Counted from the first letter of the stretch, positions 19,507 through 31,965 are shown. The stretch: 64,000 nt of DNA from Rhytidiadelphus loreus (GCA_947034895.1 OX344763.1:51149025-51213024), one strand, 5' to 3'. A program made the numbers and translations. Notes: a model not told the origin generated them from the sequence alone.

Positions 19507-20377
19507 CCCCTAAAGGACCATCATGTTTATGGGCCCAAAACTGCTTCAAAATACTCATCCCCAAAGCAAGGTCAAAATCTTCATTAATAATTATTTTTTA
19601 ACAAATCTAAGCATAGGATCTTTTAGTTGATTTGATTTACCACATTGTCTTAGAATTTGAGACAAAATATCCCCACCAATTGCAAGTTCCATGTGCCTAA
19701 ACTTCAAAATGTAGGCTTTTATAGCCCTTCCAAAAGGTGAAATTTATTCTTTCAACATTTTTAGAAATGAAGACATATGTGCTATAACTTGTGCATTTAG
19801 TCAATATGTTGAAAAATGGGTTGAGAACATATGCAAACAAATTTAACCGAAAAAATGGAAGGTGGTACTAAATGAAATAAAAAACTAATATCCTAATAAC
19901 TCTTACAAGAAATCAAAAATTGTTAATCCCAATGGTGAGAACGTTCTAATTAACAATTATTATCCTTTATTTTTGTTTTTACTGTAAAAATTTAAAAATT
20001 GAGAGCTATAGACAACTTTATATGTTTTTTCTACCTTCATTGCCCGCAAAATAAAACTCCTCATAACTTTTGCCTCATTATTCCGAATTAAATGGTTCAA
20101 ATACTTTTGAATAGGTATCAATCTATACAATTCCAAGAAAACTATAGATATTTTTTGAGGAATATATTTTTTGCTACCCGGTTTGACATTCAAATCAGAA
20201 AATTCCTTCTAACTTTTGCAATATTGATCAAAATGATATGAAACAAAGCTTCACACGTAGATTATGATGAGTAGCAGACATCCTAGAAATTTCATGCTAA
20301 AATTCCAAATTTAGAATTCAATAGAAGCTGACCAAGTTTTCAAAAAGCACAAAGTGGGCTCCTTGGTCCTTTAGGGG
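19507..20377. mobile_element. TTAA element 1 (CCCCTAAAGGACC ends)
   Basis: TTAA + CCCCTAAAGGACCA at the left and TGGTCCTTTAGGGG + TTAA at the right form matched 14-base inverted ends with a TTAA target site (19503-19506 and 20378-20381). There is no coding capacity. Ends and target fit piggyBac-type (or Kolobok-type) non-autonomous elements. Confidence 0.75.
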
Positions 20378-20503
20378 TTAAATTTCAATTTAATTTCAAT
20401 AAGGCTTTATCATAAAACAAGTTTTTCTTTTCAAGATTCAACAATTACATTAGATGAATGACAAATTTGTTAGACGATAAAAGGGTTCAAAATTCTTTGT
20501 TAA

Positions 20504-21430
20504 CCCCTAAAGTCCCAAACCCCGTTTTGGGGGATTATAGATATTTTGGGCAGCTCACTACGGATGGAATTTTCATTTTTTTTCTTTGAAATTTTCACAG
20601 AATATGTGGTCGAGGAGTATCTTGAAGGCCCAACAATTTTCATAACTTTTGGTTACATAGTTCAAAAGTTATTGCATGATATGTGGTTTTGTTTGAACTT
20701 CGGGCAGTTCGGGCAGACCTGAAAAAATCACTTTTTTAAGAAAAATAAATTTGAAATTGGTTCTTTAGGTTTATATGTATCTAGAAAGCTTTGAATCATT
20801 CCATTTGGATTAATGAGGTGAAAGTTATGAGGAATTTTAGTTTGCGGGCAATTGTAGATTCTTGACTATAAAATAAACTTTGGAATCCTTTATTTAACTC
20901 AATTTTCAATATTTTTTGAAAAAAATAAATATGTAGGATGAATATTCTTTATTACAACATTACTACCGTTGGGATTGTCATTTTTTTAATTTTTTAATTA
21001 AATTCTTAACAATTTAGTGTTTTAAAACATTCTCTACTTCTATCTACTTACTATTTTTTTCCTCTATGTTGTACAATTCCAAACGATTTGAAATTTTTTT
21101 AGCATTTAGTCAACTTGTCTTGAAGAATGAAACAAAATAGGCACAACCATTTTGGAGATTTTTTCATACAAATGTGACCTTGTGAAGTGCAGCTGCCCGT
21201 ATTTTCACAGGGCCAAAAAATGGATTTTTATTAATTCAAACGCTAATACCTTGCAATCTACATGGTGGAAATTTCTGAATTTTTTTTTACATCTTCTCAA
21301 ACCACTCTACTACAAGATCCTACGGTTACATGTGTAAAATTTTGTTTTTAAAAATGAAATTTGGTACTTGCACTAGACATGATAGTTTTGGAGCTTTTTT
21401 GGTGGAAACATAGTCAAAAACCTTCAGGGG
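20504..21430. mobile_element. TTAA element 2
   Basis: TTAA + CCCCTAAAGTCCCAAA at the left and CCTTCAGGGG + TTAA at the right (21431-21434). The internal AT-rich sequence resembles the element at 35208-36164 (shared TTGCAATCTACATGGTG word). Non-coding. Confidence 0.65.
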
Positions 21431-21434
21431 TTAA

Positions 21435-21972
21435 TCTAGAATATGGACGTCGGAGCGCTTTAGGGTTAAAGTGCATTCGATGGACACGCCTAAAAATTTG
21501 TAGTTTAATAAATTGCATTTCTCATGTCCTGCATTAATGCAATGGATTTACCATTTTTTGAAAACAAATAAAAAAATTTAGTCCTACATTTCTAGCTAAT
21601 TGCACATCACATTTCATACAATCACCATGAATGCCAAAAAATAATGTCTATGCAAAAAACATTAAACCTTTTCAAATATGAGGGGCCTTTGCTAGTTTTT
21701 AATCTAGTGATTCTTATCAAGGCTTTCAAATCTTTTTCTCAACAAGTTCTTACATTCATACAGTAATGACTTCATTTACCAAAAAACACATTTTAGCAAC
21801 ATCAAATAGAAACACACATTTGACATACTTGTGGGTCAAAAGAAGCAAAAAAATTCATACCAAAATTATATATATATATTCACATTTAGAAAATAACAGA
21901 ATCATTCCGATATCTACCACCCTAGTCAGGCAATATCCATATATAGTTTGCAGACCTTGACTGCCACATTCT
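21435..21972. other. AT-rich spacer
   Basis: 538 bases of AT-rich DNA downstream of the minus-strand gene. Nothing recognisable apart from a stray CTTTAGGGTTAA near 21460 that may be an older element end. Confidence 0.4.
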
Positions 21973-23556
21973 TCATTGCTCATTTGTGGGCTCTTTTAAG
22001 GCCTTCTCCTTCAACATTTGTTGTTTCGCAAGCTCCTCGTTGCGACGCTTGGATTCAAAATAAGTTGGAACGAATGACTTGTTCGTGATAAAAAATTTCT
22101 TGACCAGTCTATTCAATGAAATGTAGGAATTTTTCCATTGAATGCTCTTCTGATATTCGTCTTCCAACATCTTCAAAGAAGCAAACATATTCTTCAATTC
22201 ACCTATTTCTGATGGTGAGGTTTGTTGTTGCCCATCCATAGACGCCACATCCAACTCCAAAGTTCTAGCAAGGGGGCCTTTATCTTTGATGGAATGGAGG
22301 TGATTCAACCGAGATCGGGCTGCTTCCAAATTTTGCCTTGCCTCGTTGCCCCGATTCTCTTCAATCCTGCAAGCTTCCATGATTTTGTGTAGTTCTATCT
22401 TTCTAACTTGCTTTGGATTGGAACTCGATCCTCCATCTTGCCCTTTATTGAAGTTCAAATAGAAGTCTTCCAACTTGACCATTTCGTCTTGTTGAACAGC
22501 CAAGCGATTGATGCCGACATCTATTAGATCTTCTAAGCTGCGCACATCATTAGTCTCAATATCATCTGTGGTCCAGTCTTGTAGAATCTGACACTCCAAT
22601 TTGACTCCTTCAATTTGAGCAAGCAGATCCTTCAATTGTGCCTTGTAATATTTCTTCATTGATTTCGTGCTGCTACGGTCATTGTATACAATATCTTCTG
22701 GCTCTCCTTGGTTTTGCACCTCTGGGATCCAGTCATCAACTTCATCCTCATACGGCTTTAACATTAAGAGCGGTGTATATTGGGGTTCAAGCTCAAAATA
22801 GAAATCATCCTCAGCCATTTCTCTCAAGCATGCATTCACATGTCTCTCCACTTCATCTATTCCGGGATGAGAGACATGCCCTGGTTCCATTGATGCAAGA
22901 GGTGTCACGTCCATTGCTACGTCCCCTCTTACATTCCCTCCTTCAAATACTACCAAGGCTGTATTTTCGGAGAATGTTGCTTCTGCCATAGGGGACCCAG
23001 GATCTGAAAAATCTTCTTCCATGGAGTCGTCCGAGCTTGACCATTGGTAGTCTTCATCTGGCACTCCTTCTATAATGTGCTTCTTAGGCCCCAATCCATC
23101 TCGTGGATTTTTGGAAAGATTTGCCCTTGGAATGTCTTTGGCGGTTGGTATGGACAACTTCTTCGAGGCCTTCATGCTACGCCAATCCACCGTTTGTTCC
23201 AACTGCAACTCTGCATACACCATTTGGCAAATGCCCAATGAAACTTCACTCCGTGGGACTTTCTCCGTTTTATACAACCATCGGTACACTTCGATACATT
23301 GTTGTACAAATGCATTATCCTTGCAATAATGAAGATTTGCAAGGTTTTGATTCAAATGAATCTTGTGCCGATAGTAAGGGAAAAGTTTGTCGATGTGACA
23401 CCATCCCACAAACGTCTTACACACTGGCAAGGTCCAATCTTCTTCCACATTGCGCCATCCTCGAAAAGCCTTGCTCGCAGGGTCAAGTAGGACTCGTCGA
23501 TTTCTATCGTGGCGCTCTCCTTTTTTCTTTGTCTTCTTCACTTTCGGAGGGGCCAT
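21973..23556 (-). CDS. FKGW/WCHIDKLFP-family protein with coiled coils (member 1)
   Basis: A 527-codon uninterrupted frame starts at ATG 23556. The basic N-terminus (MAPPKVKKTKKKGERHDR) is followed by a ~120-residue domain: RVLLDPASKAFRGWR, W, GWCHIDKLFPYYRHK, LHYCKDNAFVQQC, VYRWLY, VDWRSMK. Two other genes in the window (32306 and 38900) share it in the same order. The conserved Cys/His/Trp pattern suggests a structured, possibly DNA-binding domain, but I do not recognise the family. The rest is acidic and then helical with heptad-like runs (YYKAQLKDLLAQIEGVKLECQ cut by Gly; QNLEAARSRLNHLHSIKD), consistent with coiled coils. It is one of the few intact frames here. A GC-rich array lies 320 bases upstream. 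Confidence 0.65.
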   Translation of the reverse strand: MAPPKVKKTKKKGERHDRNRRVLLDPASKAFRGWRNVEEDWTLPVCKTFVGWCHIDKLFPYYRHKIHLNQNLANLHYCKDNAFVQQCIEVYRWLYKTEKVPRSEVSLGICQMVYAELQLEQTVDWRSMKASKKLSIPTAKDIPRANLSKNPRDGLGPKKHIIEGVPDEDYQWSSSDDSMEEDFSDPGSPMAEATFSENTALVVFEGGNVRGDVAMDVTPLASMEPGHVSHPGIDEVERHVNACLREMAEDDFYFELEPQYTPLLMLKPYEDEVDDWIPEVQNQGEPEDIVYNDRSSTKSMKKYYKAQLKDLLAQIEGVKLECQILQDWTTDDIETNDVRSLEDLIDVGINRLAVQQDEMVKLEDFYLNFNKGQDGGSSSNPKQVRKIELHKIMEACRIEENRGNEARQNLEAARSRLNHLHSIKDKGPLARTLELDVASMDGQQQTSPSEIGELKNMFASLKMLEDEYQKSIQWKNSYISLNRLVKKFFITNKSFVPTYFESKRRNEELAKQQMLKEKALKEPTNEQ

Positions 23557-23878
23557 CACGGTAGATTGGGCTGGAAATGAACTTAGCCAAAATCTAACAA
23601 AGGGCTACACTATACGAAGAGTGTACTGGCAACTCTCTAACGACCGCAAAATTTAATTTCGGTAATTACATCAACACTTGTGCATTCAAAATATGCCAAC
23701 AACTGTATTTTCGAAATCACTGAATCCCTATAGTACGTGTCGGTGCATAGGATGTGGTATAAGGGTTCAAGACCCTACGTTCTAGCGCACGTGCATGCAT
23801 CTAGTCGCTTCAAGGCGGATGGAAGATAGAGCGCAGCGCTAGAAGTGACCAAAAAGAAATGCGGACCGGCTTTTTGTA

Positions 23879-24058
23879 CCCGAAGTCGCCCGGGGCGACT
23901 GCTCAAGGGCGCGCGCGCAAATCAGGGTGACCACAGGTCTAACCAGGGCGACCGCGGGCCTCAGAAGAGTGACCGACTGTCCCAGAACGAAACAGGGCGA
24001 CCGCGGGTGCCACAAGGGCGACTGTGGGTCAGAATGGGGCGACCGCGGGTCAGAGCAG
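23879..24058. repeat. GC-rich motif array II, upstream of member 1
   Basis: About seven GGGCGACCGCGGGTC-like words in one orientation (for example near 23946, 23997, 24015 and 24037), about 320 bases 5' of the ATG at 23556. Confidence 0.85.
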
Positions 24059-25976
24059 TCATGTCACTGCGAAAAAACAATTAATGAAATTGCCACCAAT
24101 TTCCCTATTTACATAGGAGGGAATCCATTTGAATTCAAACTTTTCAGTTCTCCCCCTAAATACCCTACGCTCGGGTCAGATAAGTTAAAAATCAATTCAA
24201 AAATAAATAAAGAAGGCATGGAATGAAATTTTCAGAAATTATAACCTAGCATAAATTGAAATGTCAAAACATCTTGATGAAAATAAATTGAAATCTCAAA
24301 ATAAATCTTGATGAAAAATGAAAAATGAAAAGTAATAAACATAACAAGGTCATTGTTTTATGAATGTAAAAAATCAATATAACAAATTAACTTACTGACT
24401 TTAGTTGTCTTTTCCCCTTAAGAGCTACACTATATTCACAGAAAATGATTCAATGTCGTAAAAGATGTGAGAACCTTGCCATTACAAGGGGCAAGGGGAT
24501 TGAAATGTGAGGCTACAAACCTTCATTGTTATGTAAAGCTTACTTATGTTAAATGTTTTGTCAAGAATGTATGACCTTGCTATTACAGATTCTAACATCA
24601 ATCAAGATTTGATAAAGTCCAAAGTAATGGTAATGTAGTTTAGTTGTAATACTACTAAAGTTAATGAAATATTCCATATTTCATATAGTTATATGATGAA
24701 ATCCAAAAATTTCAAAATTGATCTAATGAAAGGGAAATTCAGTGAAAAAAAAATGATTTCGAATGAAGTTAGATGAACCTGACCCCAAGGTACGGTACTA
24801 TACAAGTAACCCTGAATTGCCCAAGTCATGAAAGTTTGATGATTGCCCAAATAAATGAAATGGGGTATTCCATCTCAACCCCATACCAACTAAATGAAAG
24901 AAAAAAAAAGGTGGTGAGAGCTTGTTCATTTGAATGAAATCAAGTGAACCCAAATAAATGTAATGAGGTATTCCACCTCAACCCCATACCAACTAAATGA
25001 AAGAAAAAAAAAAGGTGGTGAGAGCTTGTTCATTTGAATGAAATCAAGTGAACCCAAATAAATGTAATGAGGTATTCCACCTCAACCCCATACCAACTAA
25101 ATGAAAGAAAAGAAAAAAGGTGGTGAGAGCTTGTTCATTTGAATGAAATTAAGTGAACCCAAATAAATGAAATGAGTTTAAAACCAAGTACTCCCTATTA
25201 ACTCCAAACTATTTGATTGAAGTAAACACTTTTACATTTCATAATATGGGATATGCTCCACCTAAATTGGTCCATATCAACTTTCATCTTTAATTGTATA
25301 AAGTTATAAATCAATCATCGTACTAATGAACTCTAATTCTTCTTAAATTATTTCTAATTTTCGAATGAAATGAAAGCATTTGGTTTCCATACTTTATCCT
25401 TCCACCAAGTGGGTTCAACAATTCATTCATGAAACAAGTGAAGTATTTCATTTTTTAGAGTAAGGAAAAGACATATTAGAAGGGGAGAAAATATGTCAAG
25501 CAGACGCCCTTCAATATATTAGAGTTTTCATTGCAAAATATTAGTAGTCAACTCCAATTCTTTTTTAGTTACATTAAACATAAAACTAAACTTTTGCATT
25601 GAATATGACATGTTTTGCTATGTAGGTTTGCAGGTGGGATGTTTGAATAGTTCACCTTTATGGAACTATAGTGACGAAATATTGGCAAGAAATACACTAA
25701 GTACAAATATAATACAATCCAAAATATAAATATAAAAGTGATTCTTCCACGAACATATATATAGAAGAAATTTGTGCCATCAGAATTATAGTATTGGGTA
25801 CAAAATTTAGGCTTAGGGTATAGCGTATTGGTTTTGCGAAGACCTTTTACTCCACTAAATAATACACACCATAGAATTCTACCTAGGTGTATTCTGACAT
25901 TAGAGATATAATCAAAACACCCTACATCATAAATGTAAAATTCAATCTATATTGGTGGACATCTTCCCTGACCATT
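24059..25976. other. AT-rich intergenic region with a short tandem repeat
   Basis: 1.9 kb without a supported gene. It contains a three-unit, ~105-bp tandem repeat at 24845-25165 (listed separately) and otherwise unremarkable AT-rich sequence. Confidence 0.5.
24845..25165. repeat. ~105-bp tandem repeat, three units
   Basis: Units carry CCCAAATAAATG, GAGGTATTCCACCTCAACC and GGTGGTGAGAGCTTG. The last word recurs near 24910, 25014 and 25119, giving a period of about 105 bases. Confidence 0.85.
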
Positions 25977-26628
25977 AGGGGCGACCGCGGGTCTGGAGCA
26001 TGGGTCCGCGGGTCTGCGGGGATGCAACCTTTTTTCTGGATTTCAAGAGCGACCGTGGGTCTAGGCGAGTGTAGGTGAGGGCGACCGCGGGTCGAGGAAG
26101 GTGAAGGAGGACCTTGGGGTCCCCTTTTTTTGGACTTAGGGGCGACCGCGCATTTGGGCGATTGTAGGTGTAGGCGACCACGGGTCGAGGAGGGTCAGCA
26201 AGGATTTCAAGTTCTCATAGTTTTTTACTTCAGGGGCGACTACGCATCAGGGCGACTGTAGATATAGGCAAACGCGGGTCGAGGAGGGTCAAGAAGGCTT
26301 CTCATAGTTTTTTACTTCAGGGGCGACCGCGCATCTGGGCGACTGTAGGTATAGGCGACCGCGGGTCCGGCTGGGCCGATTCCTGGGTTGACCGCGGGTC
26401 GAGGCGCTTGAAGGTCTGGGCGACCGCGGGTCCGGCGGATTCTAGGTTCAGTTGCCCATTTCCAGACCTGCGGTCGCTCGGACGAGACCCGCGGTCGCCC
26501 ATGAATCGGCCCAGCAGACCCGCGCTCGCTGATACGGACCCGAGGTCGCCCCTTAATCGAAGCCAATGGACCTGCACGCGCCCCAGGGCGACTGCGGGTA
26601 TTAAAGGGTGCCCACACCCGAGGTCGCC
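25977..26628. repeat. GC-rich motif array III, upstream of kinase-like gene
   Basis: The longest array of this motif. Words read GGGCGACCGCGGGTC from 25977 to ~26440, then invert to GACCCGCGGTCGCCC from ~26460 to the end, 138 bases before the ATG at 26766. Several words show CG to TG or CA changes. Confidence 0.85.
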
Positions 26629-26765
26629 ATTCTTGGCCTTGCACATCGCCTTCCACCCACCTTCAAGTGGCTGGATGCGTGCTCATGGGCCAAGGTTTGA
26701 ATTTGTAGGGGGGACCCTTGCAAATTTTTTCTCTCAAACTTCTTAGTAGCGGCAAGTCGGCAACC

Positions 26766-28331
26766 ATGGCTACTCCAAGGAAGCAAATTTGGGATAGAGA
26801 TCTTGATGATCCGTCGAGGTTCCAGGTGGAAATATCTACAAGTGCATCAACAAGGGGGCCCAGTTCTTCTCAACCGAAGAAGCCAAGGACAGCCCATGAC
26901 AAGGATTCAACCTACCCTCCTCCTCGTTATTCAAACTTCGCATATAAGGTTTGCTTGGACTAGTATGAGGGCCAAACCGTACAGATTTTGGAGAGCAAGT
27001 ACTTGAGGCATAAAGGGCCAGGCATTGATGCATTGAGGAGGGATTTAGAGTCCCTAATCACAGAGCACTGCTGAAACTCCACCGATTATGGCGATGCGGA
27101 TGAAACATACTTTGGTCAATTCCAAAAATGGATGGACAATTGTACTCAAGCATGCATATTCAACACCAAGAAATTGATGGGAGAAATTCATCCTCTAGTG
27201 CCTGGATTTGCTGAAAGTGATAAGTCCAAGAAGTTTTGCAATATGATGGAATGGTGGCAAACAGCAGCAAAAAGACTTTCTAAGGCTGAATCGAGAAGGT
27301 ATGGGTGGCAAACGGATGCTTTGAGGGCTGCATTGTCTCAAGATGGTGGATCGTGTATCTTGTGGATCTACTCTACAGTGAAGGTAGTTCCCCTCACTGG
27401 ATATGACAATGAAGGTGGGTATGGAAAGGTGCACAAGGTACGTTTCGAGGGAATGAATACCATCCCAGCGAATGTACAATTTGCTGCAAAAATGTCAAAG
27501 GCCAGAAACTTGAGTGATGCGAGGGTGCAACGCTCTACAAAGGCCTTGGTATGTTCTTTGAATCATCTAGCCATCATCAAATTTTTGGCTATCCATGCTG
27601 ATACAATGGAGGCCTATACATTGTGGTGGAATGGAAGTCATTTGCGCCAATTAATTGGGCTCAACGACAAGGTGGTGCCACATGCGGAGTGGCATCAAAT
27701 CAAGTTGGTCAAGGAACTTCGAGATGACCAAAAAAAAGAAATTACATTGTATCGAAGGCATAGGGCAAAGCTGGCATGGGCCCTTATTTATGTGATGAAT
27801 CTTATGCATAGTTCAGGGGTGCTACACAACGACTTATCCCCCATGAATATTTTGCTCCACTATCCTGGATATTCAGACGAGGCTATTAACATCGGGATTT
27901 GTGATTGGGGAATTGCAAGTCGTATTCCGGAAGGAGCTCTTTTGCACTACGGTTATCAAACGGAGAGTGAAAGGCATAAGGTGATGTCTTCAAAATGGTG
28001 GGTGGCTCCAGAGTTGTTCTATCATTTTGGGCAACAAAATTCAGCAACCAGTCTTGAAAAGGTTCGACCGCAACACAAGTATTCGGTCAAATCAGATTCA
28101 TTTTCAATTGGAAAATTGTGCGAAGCAATGAAGATTCAAGACATTGTTGAAGTCGATCACGACTTATTCCCCCATGAAGATGGTTTAAGGTACTTTGCAA
28201 TGAAGGTGCGGGAGCTTTTCAAGCCAAAAGTTGATAAAAGAGCAACATATGTCCAAGTGGTGGACTCCTTGTTGGGCAAACCATGGAACATGAAGCCCCC
28301 GGAATTTATTTTCCGCGACTCTGTCTTGTAA
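26766..28331 (+). pseudogene. Protein kinase-like protein with HND and DWG motifs
   Basis: ATG at 26766 opens one reading frame of 521 codons interrupted by TAG at 26961-26963 (after VCLD) and TGA at 27072-27074 (EHC-stop-NSTDYGD). Reading through both gives a coherent protein. The kinase fold is marked by NEGGYGKVHKV (glycine loop, ~residue 215), FAAKMSK (ATP-binding Lys), VLHNDLSPMNILLH (catalytic loop, His-Asn-Asp in place of His-Arg-Asp), ICDWGIA (Asp-Trp-Gly for Asp-Phe-Gly) and VAPE. The catalytic Asp, Asn and metal Asp are kept, so the ancestral protein may have been active. From 27132 on the frame is intact, so an N-terminally shorter product is conceivable. GC array III lies directly upstream. 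Confidence 0.75.
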
Positions 28332-28585
28332 TAGCATAGGATGTTACACACTTGTAGTAGAGTATTAAAACTACAATGTTGGCATAGTTAAATGCTACCT
28401 TTTTTGATATATCCTTGTCATATATAAATATATTATAATACAAATTACATTTTTTGCCTAGTTCCCCCAAAATGTGCAAGAATTCCCCGCCCCCTCATTT
28501 TATTTTCCATTCAAGATTTGGGAAAATAATAATTTGTCTTTATTTACTCAATTCGAAGTAAAATTACATGATTAGAATCTGTAAA

Positions 28586-29237
28586 CCCCTAAATGACCCC
28601 GAGGACACAATGTGCCCTTGACCAATTTTTAAAGTTAAACAAAACCTTACCAAATGATTATTTTTAGTAGTTTATATTTTTGATAAATTCTTTTTGAAGT
28701 TTAGTTTTTGCTTCACAAATATGATTTTTAAAATGATTTATTATGAATTTTCAATTCCAAATTTTGTGCATGTGTGTCCATTGCAATCTTGCCTTTTGTT
28801 GTGTTGAGGGCTCTTGGGAATGAGACTCAAATACACTAGATCTTTGATAAAAAATCACATTAAAAATTCATTTTTCAAATTTAAAGAGTAGTTTTTGAAA
28901 AGTTACAATTTCATTGGGGTTATGCATGTTGGGCCCTTTCGCCTCATATTTTTTGGTGACCAACTTTTTAGATTTAACATGTAAAAAGAGGATTGAAATA
29001 CTTCAAATCACTTTCACAGTTTTAATACACTCGTGATCAAACATTATAATCTTTGAATCAGTAAGAGATAATGTTGAGTTTTCTTTAATAATGTTATCTG
29101 TAACATGTCTAGTTTAATTTTATATGGTTATAATTCAAAAAGAATTGATACAATTATACAAAGTATCAAAATGTTGACATTTTTTTCAATTTAGAGCAAA
29201 TTCTAGAAGCTAAGGAAATTCCAGGGTCATTTTGGGC
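28586..29237. mobile_element. TTAA-type element 3 (decayed ends)
   Basis: The left end TAAA + CCCCTAAATGACCCCGAGG and the right end CCAGGGTCATTTTGGGC + TTAA are imperfect inverted repeats of the CCCCTAAAG type. The interior is AT-rich and non-coding. The boundaries are less certain than for elements 1, 2 and 5. Confidence 0.45.
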
Positions 29238-29815
29238 TTAATAGTCGAAAATTTATATTGAATTGGTAGATGGGATTTTTAATAATAGTAATGTTGTCAT
29301 CACAATGTATTCCCTTTACATTTCTCTTATATAAACTATGTGTTCAATGTGGGACTTGAAAGACCTAAATCAAGAATTATGATGAAATAATTAATGAAAT
29401 ATTTTGATTTTGACTATGGATACTATAAATGCCCACAAACTAGTCCCATGGTACTTTTCAAGTGTTCATTAAAAATGGAAAGTGAAAAAGGTTTGAAGCA
29501 CTACACATGTAGTATTGTAGTATGGAATTCAAAAGAACTAGAACATTTATTTCAACATTTTGCCACAAACTACCGTAAGCTCGGGTTAGGTTTAGGAAAA
29601 ATAAATTTATAACATTTGAATAGGGCCTATGATGAAAAAAATTATATATATAGTATCCTATTTAGAAAGTATAGATAAAGTCATGAAGATTGATTAAATT
29701 AAATTTAAACTTACAAGAAGAACCCTATGAAGAATGAAAAATATTAATATACCAAGGTGATTGCTTTATAAATGTAAGAATCACTTGATTTAAAAATATC
29801 TTTTTGTTGTAATCT
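29238..29815. other. AT-rich spacer
   Basis: No supported gene. The word TATATTGAATTGGTAGATGG near 29253 recurs near 30497-30540 inside element 4, a small shared fragment. Confidence 0.4.
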
Positions 29816-29819
29816 TTAA

Positions 29820-31505
29820 CCCTTTAGTGACTGGTCAACCACTTTGTGGTCAATTTTGGGACTTTTGGTCAGATGCTATTCAAAATACATTCGATCACAA
29901 AAAAATCAAAGAATAACGCAATTAGAGTGTCTTCATTCGCTTCAAACAAAACCAATTTTAAGGGAATTGGAGCATTGATGAATTGACTATGAGGTTGCAA
30001 ACTCAAATGGCCTGGACCTTCAAATGAGAAGTGTTTAACAAAAATACCACAAAAATGTAAACCAAATTGTGAGATTTTTTTGTAACTTCATGTCTTGACA
30101 AGGCATAAGTGTTTCCTTTTAATCTCATGAATGCCCAAAGTAAATTTATGCATTGGTATTTATGTAGCGCAAATTCTAAAGAGTCATTCAAATCATTGAG
30201 TTTTGAGAATTAAGGAAAGCATCTCAAATTCCAACAAGGCTCTAGAAGCAATCATGATGTAGAGGTCCATTTCACTTTCTTCAATGTACCAAATCTGCAC
30301 ATTTTAGAAGGGTATTTGGGTATTTGCATTGATGACCTTAGATGCAAATTTTTAGTGAACTTAAAAAATTGGTAACTCATTTCACAAACCTTGCAAAAAT
30401 ATGAAAGAAGTCGGGTTAGATGCCTAGTAATGTACCTGTCTTTTGAACAAAATTTACTAAAAAATATTTAAAGATGTTTCATTTTCCTCAAGATTTATAT
30501 TGAATTAGTAGATGGGATTTATATTGAATTGGTGGATGGTTATTCCCTTGAGGTGGGACAAGATGGTCACAAGGTGTACACATTCGATTTGAAGAGGCTT
30601 AAAAACCAACCCCCATTAGACACTGAAAAGTGGAAACGTCTCAAGAGTCTCAAGAAATGAGTATCTCAAGTGTCTTAGACGTAGGTAATTTTTTGTCTCT
30701 CTGCCACATTTGGTTGCATACTTTGATTCAATACGAGTAGGGCTATTTTTTGCTTAAGAGGATCCAGAGGAGGAAATCTTATTAGGTTTTCTTTCTCCAA
30801 GCCTGATGTCTTGAGGAGATGAAGACTGGCAATTCTGGTTTCATGCTGTTCTCCAATGACCTTCATAAATTGCAGATCTTATAGTGTAACTTCCTAGCGA
30901 GTAGGATTTGTGATAACGCCCAAACTACTGCTAGATTGGGTAGGGGCCAATACATGTGTTTACAAGAAATTGTTCTTTAGGGTTGATCTCATTCTTTGAA
31001 AATATCTCATAGATGGGATTGAAACACAATAATCCCAATGGTGATATTGTTCTAGCAAACAAAATCAACCTTGCCCAACAATTTTTTTTTTTAAATTGTG
31101 AAAATTGCATTCACAAATGAATCCTATAAGTTATTGGTTCAAGAAGATGCTTAGATTGCCCGAAAAACAAGATTATTCATAACTTTCACATCACTAATCC
31201 AAATTGAATGAATCAAAGCTTCATATGTAGACAAAAATATGGTCTATAAGGGGAAAAAAATTACAATTTTTTTTTCAAGTTTTTATATTTTTTTTTTTTG
31301 CCCGATGAAGTGAAAATTATGTTTAGGAATTAGGATGGCATAACTTTTGTTCACGAGCACCGATTGAAATAAAAATTATATTCCCACATAGATAAGAGTT
31401 TTTTCTATCTCATGGGAAAGTTTTAAAAAAATTATTAGAAATTGAGGTCGTAGGAACCTGCCCGAAATTCATTTGTTCCCCGAGGGGACAACGGTCCTTT
31501 AGGGA
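29820..31505. mobile_element. TTAA-type element 4, carrying a coding fragment
   Basis: TTAA + CCCTTTAGTGACTGG at the left (29816) and CGGTCCTTTAGGGA + TTAA at the right (31506-31509). At ~1.69 kb it is the longest of the family in the window. Its interior shares AATCCCAATGGTGA-type sequence with elements 1 and 5. It contains the short coding fragment at 30518-30660. Confidence 0.55.
30518..30660 (+). pseudogene. Short coding fragment in TTAA element
   Basis: A 47-codon run ends at TGA 30658: IYIELVDGYSLEVGQDG, then KVYTFDLKRLKNQPPLD, then TEKWKRLKSLKK. It is hydrophilic with a protein-like composition, unlike the surrounding AT-rich DNA. No family was recognised and no ATG is present, so it is probably the last exon of a captured gene. 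Confidence 0.4.
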
Positions 31506-31784
31506 TTAAGCTCTCGAGGTTCAGATTTTGTGCTCATGATGGCTACTCTCTTGAGTTCAAAATAAATCCCACGGTTCTTATGAAGTATGGTTTGCCTGAA
31601 GCTCTGTTTTGCGTATATAGGGCTTCGTTGTGAGTGTTTTATATGATAAATTAGTACATTGAATATTGCAGTAACACCAAATCCAACCATTCTATTGGCC
31701 AGTTGTTAAAAATTTGAAAAGAAAAAAAAGGAAAAAAAAATGGGAAAAAAAGAAAAAGAAAAAAATGATCCTGGACCCCAAGAC

Positions 31785-31965
31785 CCCAGGTCGGCACAAC
31801 CCGCCCTGATATCCGCGGTTGCCCCAGGGCCTAGTACCCGTGGTCGCCCCAGTTACCCGACCCGCGGTCGCCCTAATTTCTTGCACGCGCCCTGGTTCCA
31901 CAGACCCGCGCTCGCCCTAGTGTGACTTCGGGTACTAATGCCGGTCGCCCCCACTGCAGGTCGCC
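31785..31965. repeat. GC-rich motif array IV, upstream of member 2
   Basis: GACCCGCGGTCGCCC-like words (near 31800, 31835, 31858 and 31903), all in the orientation that faces the gene starting at 32306, ~340 bases away. Confidence 0.8.
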
